Source: Paenibacillus barcinonensis (lineage in GTDB: Bacteria > Bacillota > Bacilli > Paenibacillales > Paenibacillaceae). From it: a stretch of 64,000 bases of DNA. The DNA lies in assembly GCF_003217495.1 (NCBI RefSeq), contig NZ_QJSW01000008.1:140980-204979 (forward strand), written 5' to 3'. The position numbers and the translations under genes were made by a program. The notes under the pieces were generated by a model. It was not told the DNA's origin and did not search any database. It was given only the letters and a program-made list of their open reading frames with translations. Positions 8,992 through 18,400 of this stretch are shown piece by piece; position 1 is the stretch's first letter; every line of letters starts with the position of its first letter.

Positions 8992-9241
8992 TTCCGATTA
9001 CCTCCATCATATTTAGTAAAACCTTTTTTTCACCTTTTCATCCCTTCAGACGGTGCCCCCCCGGAAAATGTTTCAGTTTATTTGGCATTTGGTGAATAAA
9101 ACACCATAATCACGCATACAAAATGCTGTATGCCCGGTACCTCTCTTACAATGCATGATCGCTTGTCCAGCCGTATGCAGAGCGTATACTTCGCACATGT
9201 TATCATTCGCTTTTCGCTCGTCCAGAATAAGCCGGCTTCCG

Positions 9242-9366
9242 TTGACATCTATCCAGATTAGCGCGAAAATATAAATAGAGATTGCATCACATGACGGATA
9301 AATCATAAACAGATTCGCATACAGTAAGAGGGCATGACACGCTAACATAGCGGTGTCTGCCCTTTT
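9242..9366 (+). promoter_or_regulatory. Candidate leader and attenuator of the ABC exporter operon
   Basis: A TTGACA box (9242-9247) is followed by the AT-rich GAAAATATAAAT. A five-codon frame, ATG at 9291 encoding MTDKS, follows. Then comes a bulged stem of about 14 bp (GGGCATGACACGCTA with TAGCGGTGTCTGCCC, 9330-9362) and TTTTCTT, ending about 75 bp before the first exporter gene. In B. subtilis bmrCD a leader peptide controls a terminator in the same place. The T-run here is short and no antiterminator was established. Confidence 0.35.
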
Positions 9367-9441
9367 CTTGACTTCGTTTGTGTGAAAAGTCTCTTCCATC
9401 GTTCTACTAAGCTTTAACCAACCAAAGGAGAACCTACACCC

Positions 9442-11184
9442 ATGTCCAAAAAAGGTTTACTGCGCGGTTATGTGTTATCCCATTGGCCCAACTATCTTCT
9501 GGCTATACTTTTAATCATTGCGTCCAATATCGGTCAGGCCTCCTTGCCCCGTATTCTGGGCAGCTTCACAGATCAATTAATGCAAAATACACTTCAAATG
9601 CAGACAGTGATCCGTTACAGCCTATCACTGCTCGCGATTGCAATTGCATACAATCTGCTGTTTGGCAGCGGCCAATTCATGATTATGAAGCTGGGTCGGC
9701 GGTTTGAATTTATAACGCGTGAGCGCATATTTCGCAAATTTTCCGAGCTCAGCGAGTATTATTTTTCCAAACAGGGCAACGGCAAGCTGCTCAGCTATTT
9801 CATGAACGATGTCACCTCCGTCCGTGAAGCCATATCAAACGGGGTCACGATGACAACCAACGCAACCTTTCTGCTGTTGTCCTGTATCGTGATGATGCTG
9901 CTGAGCGGGATTCCGCTTACGCTTATCCTGATCAGCATTGTGCCCTTGCTCGCGATTCCCTTTCTGGTTGTATTCTTCGGCCCGCGAATTCGAAAGCGCT
10001 CCCGGGATGTGCAGGAAGCTCTCGCCACGATGACGGAGTCTGCGGAAGAACAGCTCGGCGGTATTCGTGTGATCAAAACCTTTGCTATTGAGGACAACGC
10101 TCGTTCACGTTTTGGTGCAACCGTTGATGATATCAAACACAAGCAGCTTCGGCTTGTTCGTCTGTCTTCCCTTTTTCAGGCTACACTTCCTTTTCTGGGC
10201 GCACTCTCACTCGTGGTGTCCTTGCTGGTTGGCGGCATCCTGACGATGCAGCATTCAATTACGCTGGGCAGCTTTGTCGCCCTAACCTTGTATTTGCGAA
10301 TGATTATGGGCCCGCTGCAGCAGATTGGCAACGTTATTAATACGATGCAACGCTCAGGGGCCTCGCTCGAACGAGTGCATGATTTGCTCAGCGAAGTACC
10401 GGATGTGCGTGAAATTTCGGAGGCAGAGGCTCTTCAGCAGGTGCAGGACATTACGATTCAGAATCTGACATTCCATTATCCGGGCAGCGCAGCTCCTGCC
10501 TTAAAGCACATTCAGCTCCAGATTAAAGCAGGTCGTACGGTTGGCATTGTCGGTAAAACCGGGTCGGGTAAAAGCACACTGGTCAAGCTGCTGCTTCGTA
10601 CATACGAGCCGCCGCAAGGCACTATTTTCATCAATGGTACAGACATTCGTGAACTGTCACTGGACAGTCTGAGATCACAAATCGCTTATGTTCCCCAGGA
10701 TGGATTTCTGTTCAGCACCACCATTCGTGACAATATTGCCTTCAGCAATCGGGAAGCACCGCTTGGAGATGTGGAGGACAGCGCCAAACAAGCAATGATT
10801 TATGAAAATATTGTACGGTTCCCCGACCGTTTCGATACGCTGCTTGGCGAGCGCGGACTTACGTTATCGGGTGGACAGCGGCAACGCACAAGCCTCGCCC
10901 GCGGGCTGATCAAGCAAGCCCGGATGCTGATTCTGGACGACAGTATGAGCGCCGTAGATGCGGTTACCGAGACGGGCATTCTGGGCAGTCTGCGCAAGCT
11001 GGGCAAAGGGAAGACCACGTTGATCATCTCCCATCGTATCAGCGCGGTTCGTCATGCAGATCACATTATTGTGCTGGATGAAGGACAAATTACTGAACAG
11101 GGAACACATGCTGAGCTAATGGCCGCCAAGGGCCTGTATGCAGCGACCTATCGCTTGCAGGAGGAGGGATTACATCATGTCTGA
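9442..11184 (+). CDS. bmrC: Heterodimeric ABC multidrug exporter, BmrC/YheI-like subunit
   Basis: Half-transporter with six membrane helices followed by an ATPase domain. Walker A GKTGSGKST lies near residue 369 and the signature LSGGQRQR near 475. Walker B LILDDSMSAVD has Asp in place of the catalytic Glu, as in the degenerate site of heterodimeric exporters such as BmrCD. The H-loop is ISHRIS. Length 580 residues is close to B. subtilis YheI. AAAGGAGAA precedes the ATG, and the partner gene overlaps the end by 8 bases. Expected to export drugs or lipophilic compounds using ATP; substrate unknown. Confidence 0.85.
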   Translation: MSKKGLLRGYVLSHWPNYLLAILLIIASNIGQASLPRILGSFTDQLMQNTLQMQTVIRYSLSLLAIAIAYNLLFGSGQFMIMKLGRRFEFITRERIFRKFSELSEYYFSKQGNGKLLSYFMNDVTSVREAISNGVTMTTNATFLLLSCIVMMLLSGIPLTLILISIVPLLAIPFLVVFFGPRIRKRSRDVQEALATMTESAEEQLGGIRVIKTFAIEDNARSRFGATVDDIKHKQLRLVRLSSLFQATLPFLGALSLVVSLLVGGILTMQHSITLGSFVALTLYLRMIMGPLQQIGNVINTMQRSGASLERVHDLLSEVPDVREISEAEALQQVQDITIQNLTFHYPGSAAPALKHIQLQIKAGRTVGIVGKTGSGKSTLVKLLLRTYEPPQGTIFINGTDIRELSLDSLRSQIAYVPQDGFLFSTTIRDNIAFSNREAPLGDVEDSAKQAMIYENIVRFPDRFDTLLGERGLTLSGGQRQRTSLARGLIKQARMLILDDSMSAVDAVTETGILGSLRKLGKGKTTLIISHRISAVRHADHIIVLDEGQITEQGTHAELMAAKGLYAATYRLQEEGLHHV

Positions 11185-13159
11185 CACGGATGGCAAGGCA
11201 AAGCACAAGAACAAAATGCATCCTCCAAACGAAACCAATGATACAATTCATCACGCCGAACCCAATTCTGAAGCGTCCTCCGCAGATCACCACCGTAAAC
11301 GCGCTTCGTTTCAAGCCATGATGGGATATGCCAAGCCACATCGCTGGGCATTCGCCGGTATTTTCTGTTGCTCCCTGCTAGGCATCTCGGCAGATTTGCT
11401 ACAGCCTTATCTGGTGAAAATCGCCATCGACGACCATCTGGCTGTGGGGCAAACAAGCATCAGCTTTCTGATTCAGCTTGCTGCCGTTTTTCTCGGGCTG
11501 GCTGTGATCAGTTTTATTTTCACCTATGTGCAAAACAATCTGTTACAGCATGTCGGTCAGAGCATCGTCTCACGCATTCGTAAAGACCTGTTCCGGCACA
11601 TCTCCAAAATGTCCATGTCCTTCTTCGACCGCTTCCATATCGGCAGTCTAGTGACCAATGTATCCAGTGACACGGAAACGATCAGCAGTTTTTTCACACA
11701 GGTGCTGCTGAGTCTGATCCGGGATGGCATGATGCTGGTGCTTATTATCTTTTTTATGTTTCAGCTTGATCCCGTGCTTGCCGGTTATTCACTTTTCGTG
11801 CTGCCTGTCATTGCGGTTGTAGCTGCATTATTTCGCCGCAGGCTGCGGAGAGCATACCAGAATGCTCGTACCCGGCTTTCACGTCTCATTGCGTTCACTG
11901 CGGAGAACCTGTCCGGGATGTTTCTGATTCAGGCATTTCATCAGGAGGAAGAACAGAACAAACGATTCAAGGAGCAGAACGCCCTACATCTGCAAGCCAA
12001 CATTGCGCAGGCCCGTTCAAATGTTATATTTAACCGGACGTTTGACATTCTGGGTAACGCAGCTCTGGTCATGATGGTCTGGCTTGGAGGTCGCGCTGTG
12101 CTTGGAGAATCGTTGCAAGTCGGGGTACTGTACGCATTTATCAGCTATATTCGTCAGTTCTTTCAGCCCATCAACCAGATTACGATGCAGTGGAACACCT
12201 TTCAGTCCACAACCGTTTCTATGGATCGGATCTGGAACATTTTAAATACCAAACCTGAAGTGCATGATCCCGAACCAGGCAAAATTTCAGCTCTGGTGCC
12301 GCAGCACGTTATGGGCCAGATTGACTTTAATGACGTGTCCTTTGGTTATCGCGCAGATCGACCTATTATTCAAAATATGAACCTGCACCTGTATCCGGGT
12401 GAAATGGTCGGCATTGTGGGAACCACCGGGGCCGGCAAAAGCACGCTGATTTCCCTGCTCAATCGTTTCTATGATGTGAATCAGGGCAGCATTCAGATTG
12501 ATGGCACCGATATTCGCCATATTCCACAAGCTACACTCCACCGTATTGTCGGTCTGATTCAGCAGGAGCCTTTCCTGTTCTCGGGTACCATTATTGATAA
12601 TGTACGAATGTTCAGGGAGGATACTACGCGAGCGCAGGCGATGGACGCTTGCCGATTTGTTGGAGCACATGCGATGATTAATCGTTTGCCACAAGGCTAT
12701 GACACCCGCCTTTCGGAGCGTGGAAGCGGACTGTCTGCCGGGGAACGGCAGTTGATTTCTTTTGCCCGGATCGTTGTCTTCCAGCCCCGTGTACTCATCC
12801 TGGATGAAGCTACCGCAAATCTGGACTCACACACCGAGCAGCTTGTGCAGCATGCACTGGAGTCTGTCTCCCAAGGCAGGACTACGATTGTAATTGCACA
12901 TCGTCTCTCCACGGTAATGCATGCCGATCGAATTCTGGTCATGGAGCAGGGTGCTATTGTAGAGGAAGGATCACATCAGGAGCTGGTTGCAGCGCAAGGA
13001 GTGTATGCGGACTTATACCAGCACGCACGGGAAGCCGGGCAACAATCGAGCAGCTTGGCTAGTAAAACGCCTTATCAACACTGTGATCAAGACAATACGG
13101 ATACAAGAACATGCCAAATGTGCATAACTCCTGCACCTAACTGCCGCCTGAACTCGTAA
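11177..13159 (+). CDS. bmrD: Heterodimeric ABC multidrug exporter, BmrD/YheH-like subunit
   Basis: Partner half-transporter, 660 residues from the ATG at 11177, chosen because AGGAGGAGGG lies upstream and the start overlaps the first gene by 8 bases (coupled translation). A hydrophilic N-terminal extension of about 45 residues precedes six membrane helices. Walker A is VGTTGAGKST (about residue 415), the signature is the non-canonical LSAGERQL, and Walker B LILDEATANLD has the catalytic Glu. The intact Walker B here and intact LSGGQ in the partner make one competent site, the pattern of BmrCD. The last 45 residues, rich in Cys, Thr and Gln, are unusual and their role is unclear. Confidence 0.85.
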   Translation: MSDTDGKAKHKNKMHPPNETNDTIHHAEPNSEASSADHHRKRASFQAMMGYAKPHRWAFAGIFCCSLLGISADLLQPYLVKIAIDDHLAVGQTSISFLIQLAAVFLGLAVISFIFTYVQNNLLQHVGQSIVSRIRKDLFRHISKMSMSFFDRFHIGSLVTNVSSDTETISSFFTQVLLSLIRDGMMLVLIIFFMFQLDPVLAGYSLFVLPVIAVVAALFRRRLRRAYQNARTRLSRLIAFTAENLSGMFLIQAFHQEEEQNKRFKEQNALHLQANIAQARSNVIFNRTFDILGNAALVMMVWLGGRAVLGESLQVGVLYAFISYIRQFFQPINQITMQWNTFQSTTVSMDRIWNILNTKPEVHDPEPGKISALVPQHVMGQIDFNDVSFGYRADRPIIQNMNLHLYPGEMVGIVGTTGAGKSTLISLLNRFYDVNQGSIQIDGTDIRHIPQATLHRIVGLIQQEPFLFSGTIIDNVRMFREDTTRAQAMDACRFVGAHAMINRLPQGYDTRLSERGSGLSAGERQLISFARIVVFQPRVLILDEATANLDSHTEQLVQHALESVSQGRTTIVIAHRLSTVMHADRILVMEQGAIVEEGSHQELVAAQGVYADLYQHAREAGQQSSSLASKTPYQHCDQDNTDTRTCQMCITPAPNCRLNS

Positions 13160-13161
13160 AC

Positions 13162-13212
13162 TACACTATAGGTTACACACGTCAACTTACACTATAGGCT
13201 ACACACGTCAAA
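13162..13212. repeat. Tandem duplication of about 26 bp
   Basis: TACACTATAGGTTACACACG and TACACTATAGGCTACACACG start 26 bases apart, directly after the exporter stop codon. It looks like a simple duplication in non-coding DNA. Confidence 0.7.
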
Positions 13213-13280
13213 CATGCCGCTTTGCTGATGCAGGCGGCAATTTTACATATGGCTCCAGGGATTACAAGGAGGAATGAACT

Positions 13281-13799
13281 ATGCATATGCACGCTGCCTC
13301 ATCCGAACATCAGCACGGAGAAATCGGAGAAATTCGTTATCGTCGCATCACAGCCATCTGGAAAGGAAGCCTCTGCTTCCTGTTCCTTGTCCTGTGTGTA
13401 CTGCTCTTATGGATTATCGCGGCCGGGCAGACAGAAAGTGTAGAGAAAATCTATTATCCTATGGCTGCCATACTCGGTATGTGGATGGTGGGACCCTTTT
13501 TCTTTATGTTCCTGAATCGTTCCCTTCAGCGTTCTACCGTGCTCTTGTCATGGGATCAGCAGCAGCTCCGCGCCGGGCAACGTAAGCTCCCGTGGGACCA
13601 GATTCGCAAGATAGAGCTGACCACTCCGGCTCAGAGCAAGTGGCAGCTATCCCGCTCCCCCATGTATGCCATATATCTGAAGGACGGCACACGCGTCCAT
13701 ATCCACTCCGATCACCTGCTTGGAAAAAAGAGACTTCATCACTCTTTGGCTATGCTTCAGCAGTCGTTAAGTGAAGCTCGGCAGCTGAATCGGGACTGA
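13281..13799 (+). CDS. Two-helix membrane protein of unknown function
   Basis: 172 residues with a strong AAGGAGGAATG ribosome site. A His-rich cytoplasmic start (MHMHAASSEHQH) is followed by two membrane helices (about residues 32-50 and 58-80). The C-terminal part (LSWDQQQLRAG, LPWDQIRKIEL, YAIYLKDGTRVHIHSDHL) resembles bacterial PH-like membrane proteins, where the WDQI and KDG segments are typical beta strands. It follows the exporter genes by 121 bp and could be co-transcribed. No function is assigned. Confidence 0.65.
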   Translation: MHMHAASSEHQHGEIGEIRYRRITAIWKGSLCFLFLVLCVLLLWIIAAGQTESVEKIYYPMAAILGMWMVGPFFFMFLNRSLQRSTVLLSWDQQQLRAGQRKLPWDQIRKIELTTPAQSKWQLSRSPMYAIYLKDGTRVHIHSDHLLGKKRLHHSLAMLQQSLSEARQLNRD

Positions 13800-13931
13800 T
13801 CCAGCTGCTGGGCCCCTAACCCTGAAACTTCCGGGAGGAGCCTTGGGCTCGGCAGCATACGGATTATGGAAGAGAAGGACAGGACGTTGCAAGCAAGCTC
13901 CACAAGCCTCCATAGTCACCTGCGCTCCCTC

Positions 13932-14366
13932 TTATTTCCTGGACTTTTCTACACCAAGGGACAGGCTCACCCTATAATTGCCCAAGGGCAGCAGCGCCTC
14001 CAGCAGTTCACCCAGCTGCTCGGTCGTTCCGGTCTGTACCCTCATCAGGTAACAGCCCTCTCCGCTTACGCGGTGGACCTCAACGATGTCCTCACGCGTT
14101 GCCACAAACGCACGAAAGGCAGGATGTCTGTCGCCCGAGTTCAGAAATACCGTGACAAACGCCTCCAGGCCCAGGCCTATGCGTTCCGGGTTCCATTTTA
14201 CCGTATACCCTTCAATGACCCCCATATCCTGCAGCTTGCGTACTCTTGCTCCGACCGCCTGCCCCGTAAGATGCACCTCTTCCCCGATCTCCTTGTTCGA
14301 CCGTTTGGCATCCTGAATGAGGAGCTGTAGAATACGTAAATCTGTCGCATCTATCGTTTCGTTCAT
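13932..14366 (-). CDS. Lrp/AsnC-family transcriptional regulator
   Basis: 144 residues. The N-terminal helix-turn-helix (DATDLRILQLLIQDAKRSNKEIG and TGQAVGARVRKLQDMGVIEGY) is followed by an RAM-type effector domain (AFVTVFLNSG, DIVEVHRVSGEGCYLMRV). Such proteins form octamers and usually bind an amino acid. The ATG at 14366 has AAAGGA about 13 bases upstream, longer than ideal. It is divergent from the metallo-hydrolase at 14498, which may be a target. Confidence 0.85.
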   Translation of the reverse strand: MNETIDATDLRILQLLIQDAKRSNKEIGEEVHLTGQAVGARVRKLQDMGVIEGYTVKWNPERIGLGLEAFVTVFLNSGDRHPAFRAFVATREDIVEVHRVSGEGCYLMRVQTGTTEQLGELLEALLPLGNYRVSLSLGVEKSRK

Positions 14367-14497
14367 GGATATTCAGCATTCCTTTCACCTTGAAAATCGT
14401 CAGGCCGATCTGCATTCAGCAGGTTATATACGACGTGAAGCGGTTTGTTTAACATATAGGATAATACTAAGAGAGAATATGAAGGAGTGCAAATGAA

Positions 14498-15262
14498 ATG
14501 AACATTCAATTGATTAGGAATGCTACACTGTGGCTGGAATACGCAGGTTTGAACATTCTGGTTGATCCGATGCTGATGGACAAGGGAAGCATGCCTGCTT
14601 TTCAAAATACACCGAATGCTCTGCGGAACCCCCTCGTGAGCTTGCCCGATATCGAGACCGATATTCTGAACCCCGATCTGCTACTTGTAACGCACACGCA
14701 CCCTGATCATTGGGATGAAGCCGCTGCAAGACAGCTGCGCAAAGATATCCCGCTCATATGCCAGCCTGGGGATGAGCATGTTTTCATCGAAGCAGGATTT
14801 ACAAACGTAACCCCTGTTGAGGTTCAGCATAAGCACCATTCGATACGGTTCGCTCGCACTTCGGGGCATCACGGTACAGGAGAGATCGGCAAACGCATGG
14901 GGAATGTATCCGGCTTTGTGCTTGAAGCCGCCGGGGAACCCGTAACTTATATTGCCGGGGATACAATCTGGTGTGATGAGCCTGCGGAAGCCATTAGAAC
15001 GTATCATCCCGAGGTTATTGTTGTTAATGCCGGAGGCGCCCGCTTCCTGCAAGGTGATCCCATCACGATGCACGGGCCCGACGTCGCCGCTGTGAAACGC
15101 GCTGCACCTTCGGCCCACCTTATCGCTGTTCACATGGATGCCATTAATCACTGTATGACATCGCGTGTTGAACTTGCCGCTTATCTGGCATCCGTGCAGT
15201 TGGATGGGAACGTGTTTATTCCACAGGATGGTGAAAGCCTGGAGTTTGGTGGGAAGGCTTGA
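14498..15262 (+). CDS. Metallo-beta-lactamase-fold hydrolase (UlaG-like)
   Basis: 254-residue soluble enzyme. VTHTHPDHWDE (about residue 65) is the HxHxDH metal-binding signature of the MBL fold. Further metal or active-site residues are seen in TSGHHGTG, YIAGDTIW and IAVHMDAINHC. The early segment LIRNATLWLEYAGLNILVDP is typical of the UlaG-like branch of metal-dependent hydrolases. GAAGGAG lies ten bases before the ATG; a two-codon frame ATGAAATGA overlaps the start. Substrate unknown; possibly regulated by the divergent Lrp protein. Confidence 0.8.
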   Translation: MNIQLIRNATLWLEYAGLNILVDPMLMDKGSMPAFQNTPNALRNPLVSLPDIETDILNPDLLLVTHTHPDHWDEAAARQLRKDIPLICQPGDEHVFIEAGFTNVTPVEVQHKHHSIRFARTSGHHGTGEIGKRMGNVSGFVLEAAGEPVTYIAGDTIWCDEPAEAIRTYHPEVIVVNAGGARFLQGDPITMHGPDVAAVKRAAPSAHLIAVHMDAINHCMTSRVELAAYLASVQLDGNVFIPQDGESLEFGGKA

Positions 15263-15294
15263 AATTGAAGCTGCATAAAATATACGTTATCAGC

Positions 15295-15333
15295 AAAGAC
15301 CGCATCCCCTGTCATCAGGGCTATGCGGTCTTT
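15295..15333. terminator. Hairpin between convergent genes
   Basis: AAAGACCGCAT (15295-15305) pairs with ATGCGGTCTTT (15323-15333), with an inner CCCTG/CAGGG stem. The A and T ends let it work on both strands: for the metallo-hydrolase and, less directly, for the SLH repeat protein. Confidence 0.7.
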
Positions 15334-15458
15334 ACGTCTTGCCTTATTCGTTTCGTGCCATAGTCAAAAGATCCATTAAAACAATAGATTCAATAGATTG
15401 GATCAAACCGATAAAGCAGTGACCTAGATGAAAAGTGATAAAGTAACGGACTAGATCC

Positions 15459-18400
15459 CTAGATCAGACCAATCTTCGCCAGTAAACGTGCTACCATCTG
15501 TGTAACCTCGGCACGGGTAACGAACGCATCAGGGGCCAGATTACCTTTGCTTCGACCTGTGACAATTCCTGCTTCAACCATCTGGGCTGCGCCCTTGATG
15601 GCCCATGAGGATATGCCTTTTTCCAAACCACGGTCCGCGACAATCTGCCAAGCTTGCTGTTCTGTCATGGAAGCCGGGCCTGTTCTAAGTTCCATCGCTC
15701 TGGCTAAAAGAAGCATCGCTTCCTCCCGAGTTACATTACGATCCGGTTGATAGCTTCCGTCTGCATAGCCTTGAACCAGATTATACTCGCGCGCACTGCC
15801 AACAGCTGCTGCATACCATACATTCTGTGGCACATCAGAGTACGTGCTGTTCAAGGCTCTTGGTGCTATGCCCAATGCTCGGGTGATGATTACGGCCAAC
15901 TCAGCACGAGTCATATACTTATCAGGACTGAAGCTTCCGTTGTCTGTCCCTTCAATGATTTTTCTGGAAGCCATATCATCTACTGCATTCTGTGCCCAAT
16001 GCCCCACTACATCGTCAAATTGAACCGGATTGAGGATAAGTGCATAGGTGCTGTTGCTTAAACTGTTGATGACTGCCTCATATCTTCCATCTCTCAGGAC
16101 AATACGAGTAGGTACATGTCTTACCGTTCCGCCCGGGTTCACAACAACGCCTGTTGTGATGCCGGATGGTGTTTTCCCTTTTTCGAGAGTGATCGTTCGT
16201 TCAACATAAGTATTAAACTGATGGATATCTACAGATTGATCACCGTATGTCACCCTCACCTTAAACTCAACTGGCACCCCTTGAAGTGTGAACTGGTTCT
16301 GTTGAAGCGAGCGATTCACGGCATCACTCTCTGCCTGAGAGGGTTTGCCCATCTCCACTTGGAGTTTCATGTCTTGCAGAGCTTTGTCACCCCCCAAGCC
16401 TTGAGCAAGAGACTGGAGTGGAATCTGCTGTACAGGGAGGCTGTACGTTGCGAAGTCGGTCTGCAGCTTCAATACGGCTTTCGACTGCTGCATATCCCGA
16501 ATCATGGAGCTGTCCAGCTCTCCGATCAAAACGTCCGCACCTGAAGGTACCAAAATCGTGACCAAAGCGCCCGGCCCTTCAGCAGCCAGCTTCTGTTTTA
16601 ACTTTTCGGGATCAACCCCCACCTTGCTTACAACTTGACCCTCTTTGGTGGTTTGAGTTAAGAAGCCAATCTGTTCAGATACACCATTAACCAGAACATT
16701 AACACCTTGGCTGACCGTTGTCTGTGTAGATGGTGATGATGTCCCCCCTGTTGTGCTGCCTGAACCGGAGCTACCGTCTGAACCACCTCCACTTGAAGGT
16801 AACGCTGGAATCACTGCATTGGAAGGCGTCGATGCCAAACTGCTGCCTACCGCATTAATCGCCTTAACCGTGAACGTATAACTTGTGCCATTCGTCAAAC
16901 CTGTTATTGTTATTGGACTTGAGGTTCCCTTGACCTGAATATTGCCTGGTGAAGCTGTTACTTCATATTCCGTGATCGGACTGCCTCCATCCTGACGTGG
17001 AATATCAAATGCAATGGTGGCCTGGCCGTTGCCGGTGGTTGCTTTTACATTCTTGGGCGCATGAGGAACGGTAGGAATCATCAGCCAAGGCGTTGCCTCA
17101 CTGATTACACCATTTACGCTCTGCACAACATAATACTCACTGCCAGCTGGCAGATTGTCAAATCGCAGTTTGCCATCGAGTTGTGGTGGAGGACTACTGG
17201 AAACAAGAAACCCGTTCGTCAAATATAAGCTGACAGTTGCTTTCGGGTGGACTTGATCCACATCCAGATACCCGATACCCACACTGCCTACAGGTTTCCG
17301 CAGGTCCACGCCAATGAAATCGGAATTGTTACTTTCTTCCCCATTTACCGTTTGAGTGACATAGTACTCTCTGCTGTCCGGTATTACGTTCTCAAAACGA
17401 TACGTGCTCTCTGTAACCGGCTCAGAGGTAGCCTTCAGGGTATCGGTTTCCGCCTCATAGAGCTTCAGAACAGCACCTGAAGTGAAGCCGCTGACATCAA
17501 TATATTCCGTTCCCTTTACCGCTATCGGCCTGCCGGGCGTATTAATAGATAGCTCGATGAAGCTCGTCGTTACACTAACTACGCCGTTAATCTGCTGTTG
17601 AGCATAATATTGGGTTCGTTTCTGCAAACCGGTGAAAATAACCTTGTACGGCGGCTGCAAGTTCGGCGTATCTGAATAAACAAGACCTCCATCCTTTTTA
17701 TACAAAGAAACGATGGCTCCTGGATATACATTGCTGATCGTGATTGAACTGGAATCCGCACTAGCTTCAAGGTGTCGCAACTCGGAATTTACAAATTCAG
17801 AATTCTCACTTTGCTCCCCGTTCACTGTCTGTGTGACATAATACCCTCCAGTTTTAGGCTCGACATGCTCAAACAGATACGGACTCTGCGTGACAGCATC
17901 TGAAGTGGATACCAATGAGTTATCCGATTGCTGGTAAAGCTTCAGGGTTGCACCTGATGTGAACCCACTGACCTCGATGCTTTCCAGCTTGCCCTGAGCC
18001 ACAGGTCGCGCCGGTATATTCGGTTCAACATAAACAGCTTCTGATTCACTAATGACTTCATTAATCGTTTGCTTCACGTAGTAGTAGGTACGACGGTTCA
18101 GATGGGAAAAGGTGGCCTTGTCATCCAGCCGTACATCAGGTGTATTGGAAACGAAACTCCCATCCCCTTTGTACAGAGAAACGGCTGCTCCGGGATAAAT
18201 GCTGCTGACCTTGACTGAGTCACCGTCCACACTGGCCTGTGGTTGTGGCAAACTAGAACTCGTAAAATCGGAATTTTTACTTTCTAGATTGTTAAAGGTT
18301 TGAGTGACATAATATTGGCTCTTGCGGGGCACAACAGACTCAAACGTATACGTAGGATCTGTTACGGGAGGTGAAGTAGCTTCCAATGTACCACCATTCA

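Noticed and set aside
9073-9399. 108-codon minus-strand frame
   Set aside because: No convincing ribosome site, odd Cys-rich composition, and it covers the likely promoter and hairpin of the exporter operon.
13162-13212. Possible CRISPR-like repeat
   Set aside because: Only two units with no spacer; a simple tandem duplication.
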